Assembly (NCBI RefSeq): GCF_902498195.1
Contig: NZ_CABVIY010000008.1
Coordinates: 62,001 to 126,000 of the forward strand
From: Pseudomonas fluorescens
GTDB lineage: Bacteria; Pseudomonadota; Gammaproteobacteria; Pseudomonadales; Pseudomonadaceae
Direction: 5' to 3'
DNA length: 64,000 nucleotides
Shown: positions 44,443-52,711 of the stretch, one piece after another
Numbering within the stretch: position 1 is the stretch's first letter
Layout of the letters: each line of letters opens with the position of its first letter
The notes under the pieces: generated by a model
What the model saw: only the letters and a program-made list of their open reading frames with translations
Told to the model about the DNA's origin: nothing
Database searches by the model: none
Made by a program: the position numbers and the translations under genes

Positions 44443-44471
44443 AAAACCCCGCCAGAAAAAGGCGGGGTTTT
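44443..44471 (-). terminator. Terminator upstream of rnk
   Basis: The hairpin AAAACCCCGCC/GGCGGGGTTTT has T runs after it on the minus strand and As on the other side. It lies between the cyaY-DUF1289 unit and rnk, 38 bases before the rnk start, so it should stop read-through into rnk; it could also act inside the rnk leader. Confidence 0.85.
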
Positions 44472-44546
44472 CACAAGCCTCGATGGGTTGAGGCGTATCC
44501 GGACACTATCACAGCTCAAAAAATATACAAGCCGCCGCCAAGCGGC

Positions 44547-44625
44547 GTAGGAGCTGCCGCAGGCTGCGATCTTTTGATCTTGTTCTTACAAATCAAAAGA
44601 TCGCAGCCTGCGGCAGCTCCTACAG
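44547..44625. repeat. REP pair, family A, supplying a stop codon
   Basis: Inverted units GTAGGAGCTGCCGCAGGCTG and its mirror, both with the GCCGCAGGC variant, around a short loop. The right end (CTACAG) contains the stop codon TAG of the DUF1289 gene on the minus strand. Confidence 0.95.
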
Positions 44626-44847
44626 TGGATTTGCGTTGTCCTTGCGATTTGAGGCCTGCGCGCAAATCACTCGCCGGCGCTCATCATCGGCCGAGCGCCA
44701 TTCGCGGATGTCTTCGACATGCCGGAAACAACCGAGGCAGACTTTCTGTTCATCCAGCCGGCAGACACCGCTGCACGGTGAGGGCACCGCCGGGCTGACA
44801 TTGCTGTAGAGCGGCTTGGGCGGGCGGACAGGCGCAGTCTGGGTCAC
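44620..44847 (-). CDS. DUF1289 domain protein with Cys cluster
   Basis: A 75-residue protein with the DUF1289 core SPCSGVCRLDEQKVCLGCFR (residues 23-42), whose four cysteines (C-x3-C ... C-x2-C) suggest metal or iron-sulfur binding. REWRSADDERRRVI follows. The GTG start at 44847 was chosen because AAGG precedes it, it lies four bases after the cyaY stop, and the longer frame is the cyaY region read out of frame. The stop codon TAG is inside a REP unit, so the last residues may have been changed by the REP insertion. Neighbourhood with frataxin hints at an iron link; that is inference. Confidence 0.82.
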   Translation of the reverse strand: MTQTAPVRPPKPLYSNVSPAVPSPCSGVCRLDEQKVCLGCFRHVEDIREWRSADDERRRVICAQASNRKDNANPL

Positions 44848-44851
44848 GGCG

Positions 44852-45184
44852 TTACAGGCCTTCGAAATCGAGTTCGACGCCGGCCTGCTGCTGGACGATG
44901 CGCTCAAGCATTTCGCCCAGCTGCTCTTCGCTCTTGTCGCACATCCAGCGCTCGCTTTCTTCGTCGTAATCGAAGTGGAAACCACCGGACACGGCGGCCA
45001 GCCACAGCTGCCGCAATGGCTCCTGGCGACTGAAGATCAATTGAGTGCCGTTTTCGAACTTGACGGTCAGCACACCGGCCGAGCTCTCCAGATCGATATC
45101 CAGGTCGCTGTCGTCAAAGATGTCTTCCAGGGTTTGCTGGGTGGCATCGACCAGATCGTGGAAACGGGCTTCGGACAAACTCAT
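44852..45184 (-). CDS. cyaY: Frataxin homologue, iron-sulfur cluster assembly protein
   Basis: A 110-residue frataxin that binds iron and regulates cysteine desulfurase IscS. The acidic helix SLSEARFHDLVDATQQTLED and the following DDSDLDIDLESSAGVLTVKF (about 25-45) give the acidic iron ridge; the sheet continues through IFSRQEPLRQLWLAAVSGGF. Length matches E. coli CyaY (106). The gene starts the short cyaY-DUF1289 transcript and is divergent from lptM-lysA across 328 bp. Confidence 0.95.
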   Translation of the reverse strand: MSLSEARFHDLVDATQQTLEDIFDDSDLDIDLESSAGVLTVKFENGTQLIFSRQEPLRQLWLAAVSGGFHFDYDEESERWMCDKSEEQLGEMLERIVQQQAGVELDFEGL

Positions 45185-45299
45185 TACGGCAACCTCAAAA
45201 AGTGTCTGATCAGGTTCAAGCGCCGCAAGATACGGGCGAGCCTCGGTGATTGCAAAGGATAACGACCAAGCGCCGATATCGGTACTCCAAACACAGTAC

Positions 45300-45391
45300 C
45301 TGTGGGAGCGGGCTCGCTCGCGAAGGCGGCGTGTCAGGCAGCATCAATACCGACTGAGCCACCGCATTCGCGAGCAAGCCCGCTCCCACAG
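45300..45391. repeat. REP pair, family B (REPIN-like)
   Basis: Left unit TGTGGGAGCGGGCTCGCTCG-CGAA (with one C) and right unit TTCGCGAGCAAGCCCGCTCC-CACA are inverted around a 43-base centre. Confidence 0.95.
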
Positions 45392-45449
45392 TGAATTGCG
45401 CAAGGCTGCCGCATCGCGCGAAGGCCCGCCGGACGGGAGCCCCATCACA

Positions 45450-45478
45450 TAGGCAAGCTGCCGGGTGGCCGGTATACT
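45450..45478 (+). promoter_or_regulatory. Sigma-70 promoter of the lptM-lysA operon
   Basis: A near-perfect -10 (TATACT, 45473-45478) lies 17 bases from a partial -35 (TAGGCA, 45450-45455). The predicted start is near 45485, 28 bases before the lptM ATG. Confidence 0.6.
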
Positions 45479-45512
45479 CCGGCGCAATTAATGCATTTTC
45501 AAGGATTTCGCC

Positions 45513-45689
45513 ATGAAGCGCCTGATCTCTTCCCTTGCTGCGATCGTCGCGGTTGCCTGCCTGGTGTCGGCCTGTGGTCAAAAAGGCCCGCTGTACCTGC
45601 CCGATCCCGACCAGGACCCTGCCGAGCAGGCCCAGTCCTCGCAAAAGCAGCCTGCCTCCAAGGCGCACAAGCACGACGTCTACCAATAA
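45513..45689 (+). CDS. lptM: LptM (YifL/LppL) small lipoprotein
   Basis: A 58-residue lipoprotein: signal peptide MKRLISSLAAIVAVACLVSA, then the lipidated cysteine at 21 and the family motif CGQKGPLYLP, followed by a hydrophilic tail ending KHDVYQ. LptM (YifL in E. coli, LppL in P. aeruginosa) helps assembly of the LPS translocon LptD-LptE. The ATG follows AAGGA. It is the first gene of an operon with lysA (nine bases away), dapF, DUF484, xerC and a HAD hydrolase, as in many gammaproteobacteria. Confidence 0.94.
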   Translation: MKRLISSLAAIVAVACLVSACGQKGPLYLPDPDQDPAEQAQSSQKQPASKAHKHDVYQ

Positions 45690-45698
45690 GGGAACATC

Positions 45699-46946
45699 AT
45701 GGACGCTTTTAACTACCGTGACGGTGAACTGTTCGCGGAAGGTGTTGCCCTGTCTGCCATCGCCGAACGCTTTGGCACACCCACCTACGTTTATTCCCGT
45801 GCCCACATCGAAGCCCAATACCTGGCTTACGCCGATGCGCTGGCCGGCACACCGCACCTGGTCTGCTTCGCGGTCAAGGCCAACGCCAACCTGGGCGTGC
45901 TGAATGTCCTGGCCCGCCTGGGTGCCGGTTTCGACATCGTCTCCCGTGGCGAGCTGGAACGCGTCCTGGCCGCTGGCGGCAGCGCCGACAAGATCGTGTT
46001 CTCCGGCGTCGGCAAGACCCGTGACGACATGCGTCGCGCCCTGGAAGTCGGCGTGCATTGCTTCAACGTCGAATCCACCGACGAGCTGGAGCGCCTGCAA
46101 GTGGTGGCCGCCGAGCTGGGCGTTCGCGCGCCGATCTCGCTGCGTGTGAACCCGGACGTCGATGCCGGCACACACCCGTACATTTCCACCGGTCTCAAAG
46201 AGAACAAGTTCGGCATCGCCATCGCCGACGCCGAAGATGTGTACGTGCGCGCGGCACAGCTGCCGAACCTGGAAGTGGTCGGCGTCGACTGCCATATCGG
46301 TTCGCAACTAACCACCCTGCCACCGTTCATCGACGCCCTCGACCGCCTGCTGGGCCTGGTCGACCGCCTCGGCGACTGCGGCATCTACCTGCGCCACATC
46401 GATCTCGGTGGGGGCCTGGGCGTGCGTTATCGCGATGAAGAGCCGCCATTGGCTGCCGACTACATCAAGGCCGTGCGCGAGCGTCTCGACGGTCGCGACC
46501 TGGCACTGGTGTTCGAACCAGGCCGCTTCATCGTCGCCAACGCCGGCGTGTTGCTGACCCAGGTCGAGTACCTCAAGCACACCGAACACAAAGACTTCGC
46601 CATCGTCGATGCCGCCATGAACGACCTGATCCGCCCGGCGCTGTATCAAGCCTGGATGGACGTCACCGCCGTGCGCCCGCGCAACACCGCCGCGCGCGCC
46701 TACGACATCGTCGGCCCGATCTGCGAGACCGGCGACTTCCTGGCCAAGGAACGTGAGCTGGCCCTGGAAGAAGGCGACCTGCTGGCCGTGCATTCGGCCG
46801 GCGCCTATGGGTTTGTCATGAGTTCCAACTACAACACCCGTGGCCGTGCCGCTGAAGTGTTGGTGGACGGTGATCAGGCATTTGAAGTGCGTCGCCGTGA
46901 GACGGTAGCCGAGTTGTTCGCTGGCGAAAGCCTGCTGCCGGAGTAA
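45699..46946 (+). CDS. lysA: Diaminopimelate decarboxylase
   Basis: A 415-residue PLP-dependent enzyme that forms lysine from meso-diaminopimelate. The PLP lysine is in CFAVKANANLGVLN (about residues 56-69), with HIGSQ near 192 and the cysteine-containing dimer loop ICETGDFLAKERELALEEGD near 343-362. Ribosome site AAGGGAAC. It competes with peptidoglycan synthesis for the product of the next gene, dapF. Confidence 0.97.
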   Translation: MDAFNYRDGELFAEGVALSAIAERFGTPTYVYSRAHIEAQYLAYADALAGTPHLVCFAVKANANLGVLNVLARLGAGFDIVSRGELERVLAAGGSADKIVFSGVGKTRDDMRRALEVGVHCFNVESTDELERLQVVAAELGVRAPISLRVNPDVDAGTHPYISTGLKENKFGIAIADAEDVYVRAAQLPNLEVVGVDCHIGSQLTTLPPFIDALDRLLGLVDRLGDCGIYLRHIDLGGGLGVRYRDEEPPLAADYIKAVRERLDGRDLALVFEPGRFIVANAGVLLTQVEYLKHTEHKDFAIVDAAMNDLIRPALYQAWMDVTAVRPRNTAARAYDIVGPICETGDFLAKERELALEEGDLLAVHSAGAYGFVMSSNYNTRGRAAEVLVDGDQAFEVRRRETVAELFAGESLLPE

Positions 46947-46950
46947 AACC

Positions 46951-47781
46951 ATGCTGCTGCGTTTTACCAAAATGCACGGCCTGGGCAATGACTTCATGGT
47001 CCTCGACCTGGTCAGCCAGCACGCGCATATTCTGCCCAAGCACGCCAAGCTGTGGGGCGACCGGCACACCGGCATCGGTTTCGACCAGTTGCTGATCGTC
47101 GAGGCGCCGAGCAACCCGGACGTGGATTTCCGCTACCGGATCTTCAATTCCGACGGCTCGGAGGTGGAACAGTGCGGCAACGGTGCGCGCTGTTTCGCCC
47201 GCTTCGTGCTCGACAAGCGCCTGACCGCAAAGCGGCTGATCCGCGTCGAAACCAAAAGCGGCATCATCGAACTGGATGTGCGCAGCGACGGGCAGATCGG
47301 CGTGAACATGGGCGCTCCGCGCCTGGTGCCGGCCGACATTCCGTTCCAGGCGCCCGAGCAGGCGCTGAGCTATCAGGTCGACGTCGACGGCACGCCGGTG
47401 GAATTGGCGGCGGTCTCCATGGGCAATCCCCATGCGGTACTGCGGGTCAGCGATATCAACAATGCACCGGTGCATGAGCTGGGACCGAAAATCGAACATC
47501 ACCCGCGCTTCCCGGCGCGGGTCAACGTCGGTTTTCTCCAGGTCATCGACCGTAACCGCGCGCAGTTGCGCGTCTGGGAGCGCGGCGCCGGGGAAACCCA
47601 GGCCTGCGGTACCGGCGCCTGTGCCGCCGCAGTGGCCGCGATCAGCCAGGGGTGGATGGATTCGCCGCTATTGATCGACCTGCCTGGCGGGCGTCTGTCC
47701 ATTGAATGGGCAGGCCCGGGCCAACCGGTCTTGATGACGGGTCCGGCAGTGCGCGTATATGAAGGACAAGTGCGTCTTTGA
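46951..47781 (+). CDS. dapF: Diaminopimelate epimerase
   Basis: A 276-residue two-domain epimerase that converts LL- to meso-diaminopimelate. The two catalytic cysteines lie in EQCGNGARCFARF (about residues 72-84) and TQACGTGACAAAVAA (about 216-230). It starts four bases after lysA and is part of that operon. It provides meso-DAP for both lysine and peptidoglycan. Confidence 0.97.
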   Translation: MLLRFTKMHGLGNDFMVLDLVSQHAHILPKHAKLWGDRHTGIGFDQLLIVEAPSNPDVDFRYRIFNSDGSEVEQCGNGARCFARFVLDKRLTAKRLIRVETKSGIIELDVRSDGQIGVNMGAPRLVPADIPFQAPEQALSYQVDVDGTPVELAAVSMGNPHAVLRVSDINNAPVHELGPKIEHHPRFPARVNVGFLQVIDRNRAQLRVWERGAGETQACGTGACAAAVAAISQGWMDSPLLIDLPGGRLSIEWAGPGQPVLMTGPAVRVYEGQVRL

Positions 47782-47794
47782 GTGAGCCCAAGCC

Positions 47795-48520
47795 ATGACC
47801 GATAAGCCACAGGTACCCGCCCGACAGCCCGACGAATCTGCGTCCGAAAGCCTGGAGGCGGCGGCGGTTGCCGCGTACCTGGAGGCTCATCCGGACTTTT
47901 TCGTCGAGCACGAAGAACTGCTCCCTGCCTTGCGCATCCCCCATCGGCGCGGCGACACCGTGTCCCTGGTCGAGCGGCAGATGACCATCCTGCGCGACCG
48001 CAATATCGAATTGCGGCACCGCCTCTCGCACTTGATGGACGTGGCCCGCGACAACGACCGCCTCTTCGACAAGACCCGTCGCCTGATTCTCGCGCTGATG
48101 GACGCAGGCACCCTGGAAGACGTGGTGATGTGCGTTGAAGACAGCCTGCGCCAGGATTTCCAGGTGCCCTTCGTCAGTCTCATCCTGCTCGGCGACAACC
48201 CTATGCCGGTCGGCCGCTGGGTCACCCACGCCGAGGCCCAAGTGGCCATTGGCGGTTTGCTGCAGGAAGAAAAAAGTGTCAGCGGCACCCTGCGCGAGCA
48301 TGAACTGGACTTCCTGTTCGGCGAAGAACAGCGCAAGCAGATCGGCTCCACCGCCGTCGTTGCCATCAGCCACGAGGGCATCCACGGCATCCTGGCCATC
48401 GCCAGCCGTGATCCGCAGCACTACAAAAGCTCGGTGGGCACGCTGTTCCTGAGCTACATCGCCGAAGTCATGGGCCGCGTGCTGCCACGGATCAACAGCT
48501 CCCTGCGCTCGGTACGCTGA
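47795..48520 (+). CDS. DUF484 family protein (GAF-like)
   Basis: A 241-residue cytosolic protein of the DUF484 family that always sits between dapF and xerC. The N terminus has a helical segment (ESLEAAAVAAYLEAHPDFFV) and a coiled coil around VERQMTILRDRNIELRHRLS (about 51-70). The rest resembles a GAF domain (FVSLILLGDNPMPVGRW, IHGILAIASRDPQHYKSSVG). Function unknown; association with the recombinase next door is suggested only by conserved order. Confidence 0.9.
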   Translation: MTDKPQVPARQPDESASESLEAAAVAAYLEAHPDFFVEHEELLPALRIPHRRGDTVSLVERQMTILRDRNIELRHRLSHLMDVARDNDRLFDKTRRLILALMDAGTLEDVVMCVEDSLRQDFQVPFVSLILLGDNPMPVGRWVTHAEAQVAIGGLLQEEKSVSGTLREHELDFLFGEEQRKQIGSTAVVAISHEGIHGILAIASRDPQHYKSSVGTLFLSYIAEVMGRVLPRINSSLRSVR

Positions 48521-48522
48521 TC

Positions 48523-49422
48523 ATGGAACGGCAACTGGACGCTTACTGCGAACACCTGCGCAGTGAGCGGCAGGTGTCGCCGCACACGCTGTCGGCCTAC
48601 CGTCGCGACCTGGACAAAGTGCTGGGCTGGTGCGTCAAACAGAACATCGGCAGTTGGGCTGCGCTGGACATCCAGCGCCTGCGCAGCCTGATCGCCCGCC
48701 TGCACTCACAGGGCCAATCCTCCCGCAGTCTGGCGCGATTGCTCTCGGCGGTGCGCGGGCTCTATCACTATCTGAACCGCGAAGGCCTCTGCGACCACGA
48801 CCCGGCCAATGGCCTGGCGCCGCCCAAAGGCGAACGCCGCCTGCCGAAAACCCTCGACACCGACCGCGCGCTGCAACTGCTTGAGGGCGGGGTCGAAGAC
48901 GATTTTCTTGCACGCCGGGATCAGGCGATTCTCGAACTCTTCTATTCCTCCGGGTTGCGCCTGTCCGAGCTGACCGGGCTGAATCTCGATCAGCTTGATC
49001 TGGCCGATGGCATGGTTCAGGTGCTCGGTAAAGGCAGCAAGACGCGTCTGCTGCCGGTGGGCAAGAAGGCTCGCGAGGCGCTGGAGCTGTGGCTGCCCTT
49101 GCGCGCCATGACCAACCCGGCGGACGACGCGGTCTTTGTCAGCCAACAGGGCCGGCGTCTGGGGCCACGGTCGATCCAGCTTCGGGTCAAGGCCGCTGGC
49201 GAGCGCGAACTGGGGCAAAACCTGCACCCGCACATGCTGCGGCACTCCTTCGCCAGCCATTTGCTGGAGTCCTCCCAGGACCTGCGCGCGGTGCAAGAGC
49301 TGCTCGGCCATTCGGACATCAAGACCACGCAGATCTACACCCATCTGGACTTCCAGCACCTGGCCACCGTCTACGACAGCGCCCATCCACGGGCCAAACG
49401 CATTAAGGGCGATGATTCATGA
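48523..49422 (+). CDS. xerC: Tyrosine recombinase XerC
   Basis: A 299-residue site-specific recombinase that resolves chromosome dimers at dif together with XerD. The N-terminal SAM-like domain includes YCEHLRSERQVSPHTLSAYR. The catalytic residues follow: Arg in YSSGLRLSELTGL (about 148), Lys in GKGSKTRLLPVG, the His-x-x-Arg in HPHMLRHSFASHLLE, His in LLGHSDIKTTQIYTH, and the nucleophile Tyr in that last motif. In P. aeruginosa the orthologue is called Sss and affects root colonisation in fluorescent pseudomonads. It starts two bases after DUF484 and overlaps the HAD gene by four. Confidence 0.96.
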   Translation: MERQLDAYCEHLRSERQVSPHTLSAYRRDLDKVLGWCVKQNIGSWAALDIQRLRSLIARLHSQGQSSRSLARLLSAVRGLYHYLNREGLCDHDPANGLAPPKGERRLPKTLDTDRALQLLEGGVEDDFLARRDQAILELFYSSGLRLSELTGLNLDQLDLADGMVQVLGKGSKTRLLPVGKKAREALELWLPLRAMTNPADDAVFVSQQGRRLGPRSIQLRVKAAGERELGQNLHPHMLRHSFASHLLESSQDLRAVQELLGHSDIKTTQIYTHLDFQHLATVYDSAHPRAKRIKGDDS

Positions 49423-50126
49423 CTATCCAATTGATCACCTTCGACCTCGACGACACCTTGTGGGACACCGCCCCGGTGATTGTCAGTGCCGAAGCGGTAC
49501 TGCGCGAATGGCTGACCGAACATGCGCCCAACCTGGGTGCCGTTCCGGTGGAACACTTGTGGGCCATTCGCGAGCGCATCCTGAGCGGCGAACCGGGTCT
49601 CAAGCACCGCATCAGCGCCCTGCGCCGGCGCGTGTTGTTCCATGCCCTGGAAGAAGCCGGTTATACCCATGCAGAAGCATCGGACCTGGCCGACCAGAGT
49701 TTCGAAGTGTTCCTGCACGCCCGCCATCAGCTGGAAGTCTTCCCGGAGGTGCAACCGACTCTGCGAGTACTGGCCAACCACTACGCCCTTGGCGTGGTCA
49801 CCAACGGCAACGCCGATGTGCGGCGGCTGGGGCTGGCGGATTACTTCAAGTTTGCGTTGTGCGCCGAAGACATCGGCATCGCCAAACCCGATGCGCGTCT
49901 GTTCCATGAGGCTTTGCAGCGTGGTGGCGCAACCGCCGAGACCGCGGTGCACATCGGCGATCATCCGGGCGACGACATCGCTGGCGCCCAGCAGGCGGGG
50001 CTGCGGGCGATCTGGTTCAACCCGGCGGGCAAAGTCTGGGAGGCCGAGCGCCTGCCCGATGCCGAGATTCGCAGCCTGACCGAGTTGCCGGCGTTGTTGG
50101 CCCTCTGGAATGCATCCAAAATTTGA
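49419..50126 (+). CDS. HAD-superfamily hydrolase (YigB-like)
   Basis: A 235-residue phosphatase of the HAD superfamily. Motif I is FDLDDTLWDT (about residues 7-16) with the nucleophile Asp, motif II is VVTNGNADVRRLGL near 127, motif III is the Lys in IAKPDARLF, and motif IV is HIGDHPGDDIAGAQQAG. In E. coli yigB follows xerC and encodes an FMN phosphatase with broad range; the same may hold here. The ATG overlaps the xerC stop (ATGA). It is the last gene of the operon, followed by a REP pair and a terminator. Confidence 0.92.
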   Translation: MTIQLITFDLDDTLWDTAPVIVSAEAVLREWLTEHAPNLGAVPVEHLWAIRERILSGEPGLKHRISALRRRVLFHALEEAGYTHAEASDLADQSFEVFLHARHQLEVFPEVQPTLRVLANHYALGVVTNGNADVRRLGLADYFKFALCAEDIGIAKPDARLFHEALQRGGATAETAVHIGDHPGDDIAGAQQAGLRAIWFNPAGKVWEAERLPDAEIRSLTELPALLALWNASKI

Positions 50127-50136
50127 GGTGCCCCTG

Positions 50137-50212
50137 AAAAGATCGCAGCCTTCGGCAGCTCCTACAGGGTGTACACAGCCAAATGTAGGAGCTGCCGAAG
50201 GCTGCGATCTTT
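50137..50212. repeat. REP pair, family A, outward orientation
   Basis: Inverted units AAAAGATCGCAGCCTTCGGC and GCCGAAGGCTGCGATCTTT flank TAC...TGTA with about 18 bases at the centre; both units are perfect. It is 11 bases after the HAD gene. Confidence 0.95.
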
Positions 50213-50223
50213 GTTTCTGGCAT

Positions 50224-50254
50224 GAAAAAGCCCGCAGCGACGGCGGGCTTTTTC
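50224..50254. terminator. Bidirectional terminator (HAD gene / sutA)
   Basis: The hairpin AAAAAGCCCGC/GCGGGCTTTTT has A and T runs on each side. It lies 98 bases after the HAD gene and 19 bases after the sutA stop, so it suits sutA best. Confidence 0.92.
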
Positions 50255-50272
50255 AGCAAGCGCGAAGCAGGC

Positions 50273-50596
50273 TCAGATAGGCCGGCTGCCGTACTTGTTG
50301 TCAGGCTTCTTTGGCGGATCGGCGACCACATTGGCCTCCACTTCCTGCACCTTGCCACCACGCGCCAGGAACTCTTCCATGGCCTTGGCCAGGGCATCAC
50401 GTTCCTTGTTCTTGGCTTCGACACTCGGCAGCTCATCGACCGATACCGCAGCCTTGGCCTTGCCTTTGGCGGTCGGGGCGGGTGCATCGCCGCCGTCGTC
50501 TTCAGCGACGTCTTCGGCCGCTGCTTCCAGACCTTCTTCGGTTTCGTCGTCGTCGCCTACTTCGAGGTCGTCGTTTTCCAGATCATCGTCGCTCAT
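50273..50596 (-). CDS. sutA: SutA, RNA-polymerase-binding regulator of slow growth
   Basis: A 107-residue, extremely acidic and largely disordered protein. The N terminus MSDDDLENDDLEVGDDDETE, a central helix (EAKNKERDALAKAMEEFLAR) and the C-terminal tail VVADPPKKPDNKYGSRPI match the P. aeruginosa protein SutA as I remember it. SutA binds RNA polymerase and raises expression of ribosomal and other genes during slow growth and starvation. It has its own terminator and stands alone between the HAD gene and yjbQ. Confidence 0.9.
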   Translation of the reverse strand: MSDDDLENDDLEVGDDDETEEGLEAAAEDVAEDDGGDAPAPTAKGKAKAAVSVDELPSVEAKNKERDALAKAMEEFLARGGKVQEVEANVVADPPKKPDNKYGSRPI

Positions 50597-50697
50597 GTTC
50601 TACCTCATGACTTTCGAAAAGCAGATTAGTTATAGCCCAGCTTTGCCCTCTGTCGAAGGCTGCCGGAAAAATTCAATAACCACTGGTGACCAGCGGT

Positions 50698-51123
50698 TCA
50701 TGCCTCTTCACCGTGCACGGTGGCGAGGACTTTACGGGCACCGCCAAAATCACGGTGCTCGCCCAGGTAAACGCCTTGCCAGGTCCCTAACGCCAGTCGA
50801 CCTGCCGAGATCGGCAGACTGAGCTGACAGCCAAGCACGCTGGCCTTGAAGTGCGCCGGGAGGTCGTCCAGGCCTTCGTCGTTATGCTCATAGCCGTCTG
50901 TTCCTTGTGGGATCAGACGATTGAAAAATCGTTCGAAGTCGCGACGTACCGCCGGATCGGCGTTCTCGTTGATGCTCAACGACGCCGAGGTATGCTGTAG
51001 CCACAAATGCAGCAGACCGACCCGACACGCCTTGAGTTCAGGCAAGCCGGCGAGTAACTCGTCCGTTACCAGATGAAAGCCCCTGGGCCTCGCCCGAAGG
51101 GTTATCAGAGTCTGCTGCCACAT
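50698..51123 (-). CDS. yjbQ: YjbQ family protein (secondary thiamine-phosphate synthase)
   Basis: A 141-residue protein of the UPF0047/YjbQ family. It begins MWQQTLITLRARPRGFHLVT and includes LLHLWLQHTSASLSINENAD (about 43-62) and the His-containing end GTWQGVYLGEHRDFGG. Members can make thiamine phosphate at a low rate, which earned the name; the true role is unknown. The start was set at the internal ATG that fits the family; nine extra residues upstream are unsupported. Confidence 0.92.
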   Translation of the reverse strand: MWQQTLITLRARPRGFHLVTDELLAGLPELKACRVGLLHLWLQHTSASLSINENADPAVRRDFERFFNRLIPQGTDGYEHNDEGLDDLPAHFKASVLGCQLSLPISAGRLALGTWQGVYLGEHRDFGGARKVLATVHGEEA

Positions 51124-51294
51124 ACAGTTCTCCGCACGTTCGGGGCGCATTCTAGCGCGCTCTGGGAAAAAACAAAGGCCCTAATAAACCTTCCATCCTG
51201 TAAGTCCGCGGCGGCACAAAAACAGGCGTCGTAAACGTTGATAAAGCTGTCAGAAAAAACCTTTCAGCTGCACTTTCAATCATAAATCGCGGGC

Positions 51295-51327
51295 AAAAAA
51301 ATGCCCGGCAAGCCGGGCAAGTTTTTA
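51295..51327 (-). terminator. Terminator after amtB
   Basis: The hairpin TTGCCCGGC/GCCGGGCA is followed by a run of Ts on the minus strand, starting 11 bases after the amtB stop. Confidence 0.9.
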
Positions 51328-51338
51328 CATGCGCGTGC

Positions 51339-52676
51339 TTACAAGTTGTAGCCGCGTTCGTTGTGAAGTGCCAGATCGATACCCACCGATTCTTCTTCCT
51401 CAGTGATGCGCAGGCCCATGACCGCATCCAGGACCTTGAGGATGATGAAGGTGACGATCGCGGTGTAGATCACCGTGAAGCCGACGCCTTTGCACTGAAT
51501 CCAGACTTGTGCGGCGATATCGGTCACGGTGCCGAAGCCACCCAGGGACGGCGCGGCGAAGACGCCGGTCAGGATCGCGCCGAGGATGCCGCCGATGCCG
51601 TGCACGCCGAAGGCGTCCAGGGAGTCGTCATAGCCGAGTTTGCGTTTCAGGGTGGTCGCGCAGAAGAAGCACACCACGCCAGCAGCCAGACCAATCACCA
51701 GCGCGCCCATCGGGCCCACCGTGCCAGCGGCCGGGGTAATGGCGACCAGGCCGGCCACCACACCCGAAGCAATGCCCAGTGCGCTTGGCTTGCCGTGGGT
51801 GACCCACTCGGCGAACATCCAGCCCAGTGCGGCAGCGGCGGTCGCGATCTGGGTCACCAGCATCGCCATGCCGGCAGTGCCGTTGGCGGCGGCGGCGGAG
51901 CCGGCATTGAAGCCGAACCAGCCGACCCACAGCATCGCGGCGCCCATCAGGGTGTAGCCGAGGTTATGCGGCGCCATCGGGGTGGTCGGGAAACCTTTGC
52001 GCTTGCCCAGTACCAGGCAGGCAATCAGGCCAGCTACACCGGCGTTGATGTGCACCACGGTGCCGCCAGCAAAGTCCAGCACGCCCCAGTCCCACATCAG
52101 GCCGCCGTTGCCGGACCAGACCATGTGCGCAATCGGTGCATAAACCAGGGTGAACCAGATGCCCATGAAGATCAGCATCGCGGAGAACTTCATGCGCTCG
52201 GCGAAGGCACCGACGATCAGCGCCGGAGTAATGATGGCGAACGTCATCTGGAAGGTGATGAACACCGCTTCAGGAAACAGCGCCGCCGGGCCAGTCAGGC
52301 TGGATGGCGTGACACCGGCGAGGAATGCCTTGCCCATGCCGCCGAAGAAGGAGTTGAAGTTGACGACGCCCTGCTCCATGCCGGTGGTGTCGAACGCGAT
52401 GCTGTAGCCATAAATGACCCACAGGACGCTGATCAGACCGGTAATGGCGAAGCACTGCATCATCACGGAAAGAATATTTTTCGACCGAACCATGCCGCCG
52501 TAGAACAGCGCGAGGCCGGGAATGGTCATGAACAGCACGAGGGCTGTCGAGGTCAACATCCAGGCGGTATCGCCGGAGTTGAGGACTGGGGCCGCCACTT
52601 CGTCTGCCGCCAAAGCCAGGCCGGGCATTACGAGGGACAACAGGGCTCCTAGCCCTGCGAATTTACGCAGAGTCAT
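51339..52676 (-). CDS. amtB: Ammonium transporter AmtB
   Basis: A 445-residue channel with a signal sequence (first 23 residues, ending LALAADE) and 11 transmembrane helices. The twin histidines of the pore are in GGTVVHINAGVAGLIACL (about 190-207) and FGVHGIGGILGAILTGVF (about 350-367). The conserved aspartate of the ammonium site is near WMLTSTALVLFMTIPGLALF. It is the second gene of glnK-amtB (35 bases after glnK). GlnK blocks the pore under nitrogen plenty. Confidence 0.96.
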   Translation of the reverse strand: MTLRKFAGLGALLSLVMPGLALAADEVAAPVLNSGDTAWMLTSTALVLFMTIPGLALFYGGMVRSKNILSVMMQCFAITGLISVLWVIYGYSIAFDTTGMEQGVVNFNSFFGGMGKAFLAGVTPSSLTGPAALFPEAVFITFQMTFAIITPALIVGAFAERMKFSAMLIFMGIWFTLVYAPIAHMVWSGNGGLMWDWGVLDFAGGTVVHINAGVAGLIACLVLGKRKGFPTTPMAPHNLGYTLMGAAMLWVGWFGFNAGSAAAANGTAGMAMLVTQIATAAAALGWMFAEWVTHGKPSALGIASGVVAGLVAITPAAGTVGPMGALVIGLAAGVVCFFCATTLKRKLGYDDSLDAFGVHGIGGILGAILTGVFAAPSLGGFGTVTDIAAQVWIQCKGVGFTVIYTAIVTFIILKVLDAVMGLRITEEEESVGIDLALHNERGYNL

Positions 52677-52711
52677 ATTGTTTTCTCCTGGGGCGTTGGG
52701 TTTGTGGCGGC

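Larger units (their letters stand above)
45185..45512. other. Divergent intergenic region cyaY / lptM
   Basis: I see no gene. The stretch contains a family B REP pair (45300-45391) and a promoter for the lptM-lysA operon (45450-45478). The cyaY promoter must lie near 45190-45290, but I cannot point to clear boxes. Confidence 0.6.

Noticed and set aside
44406..44519. N-terminal extension of rnk (38 residues)
   Set aside because: It would translate through the terminator hairpin and has no similarity to Rnk.
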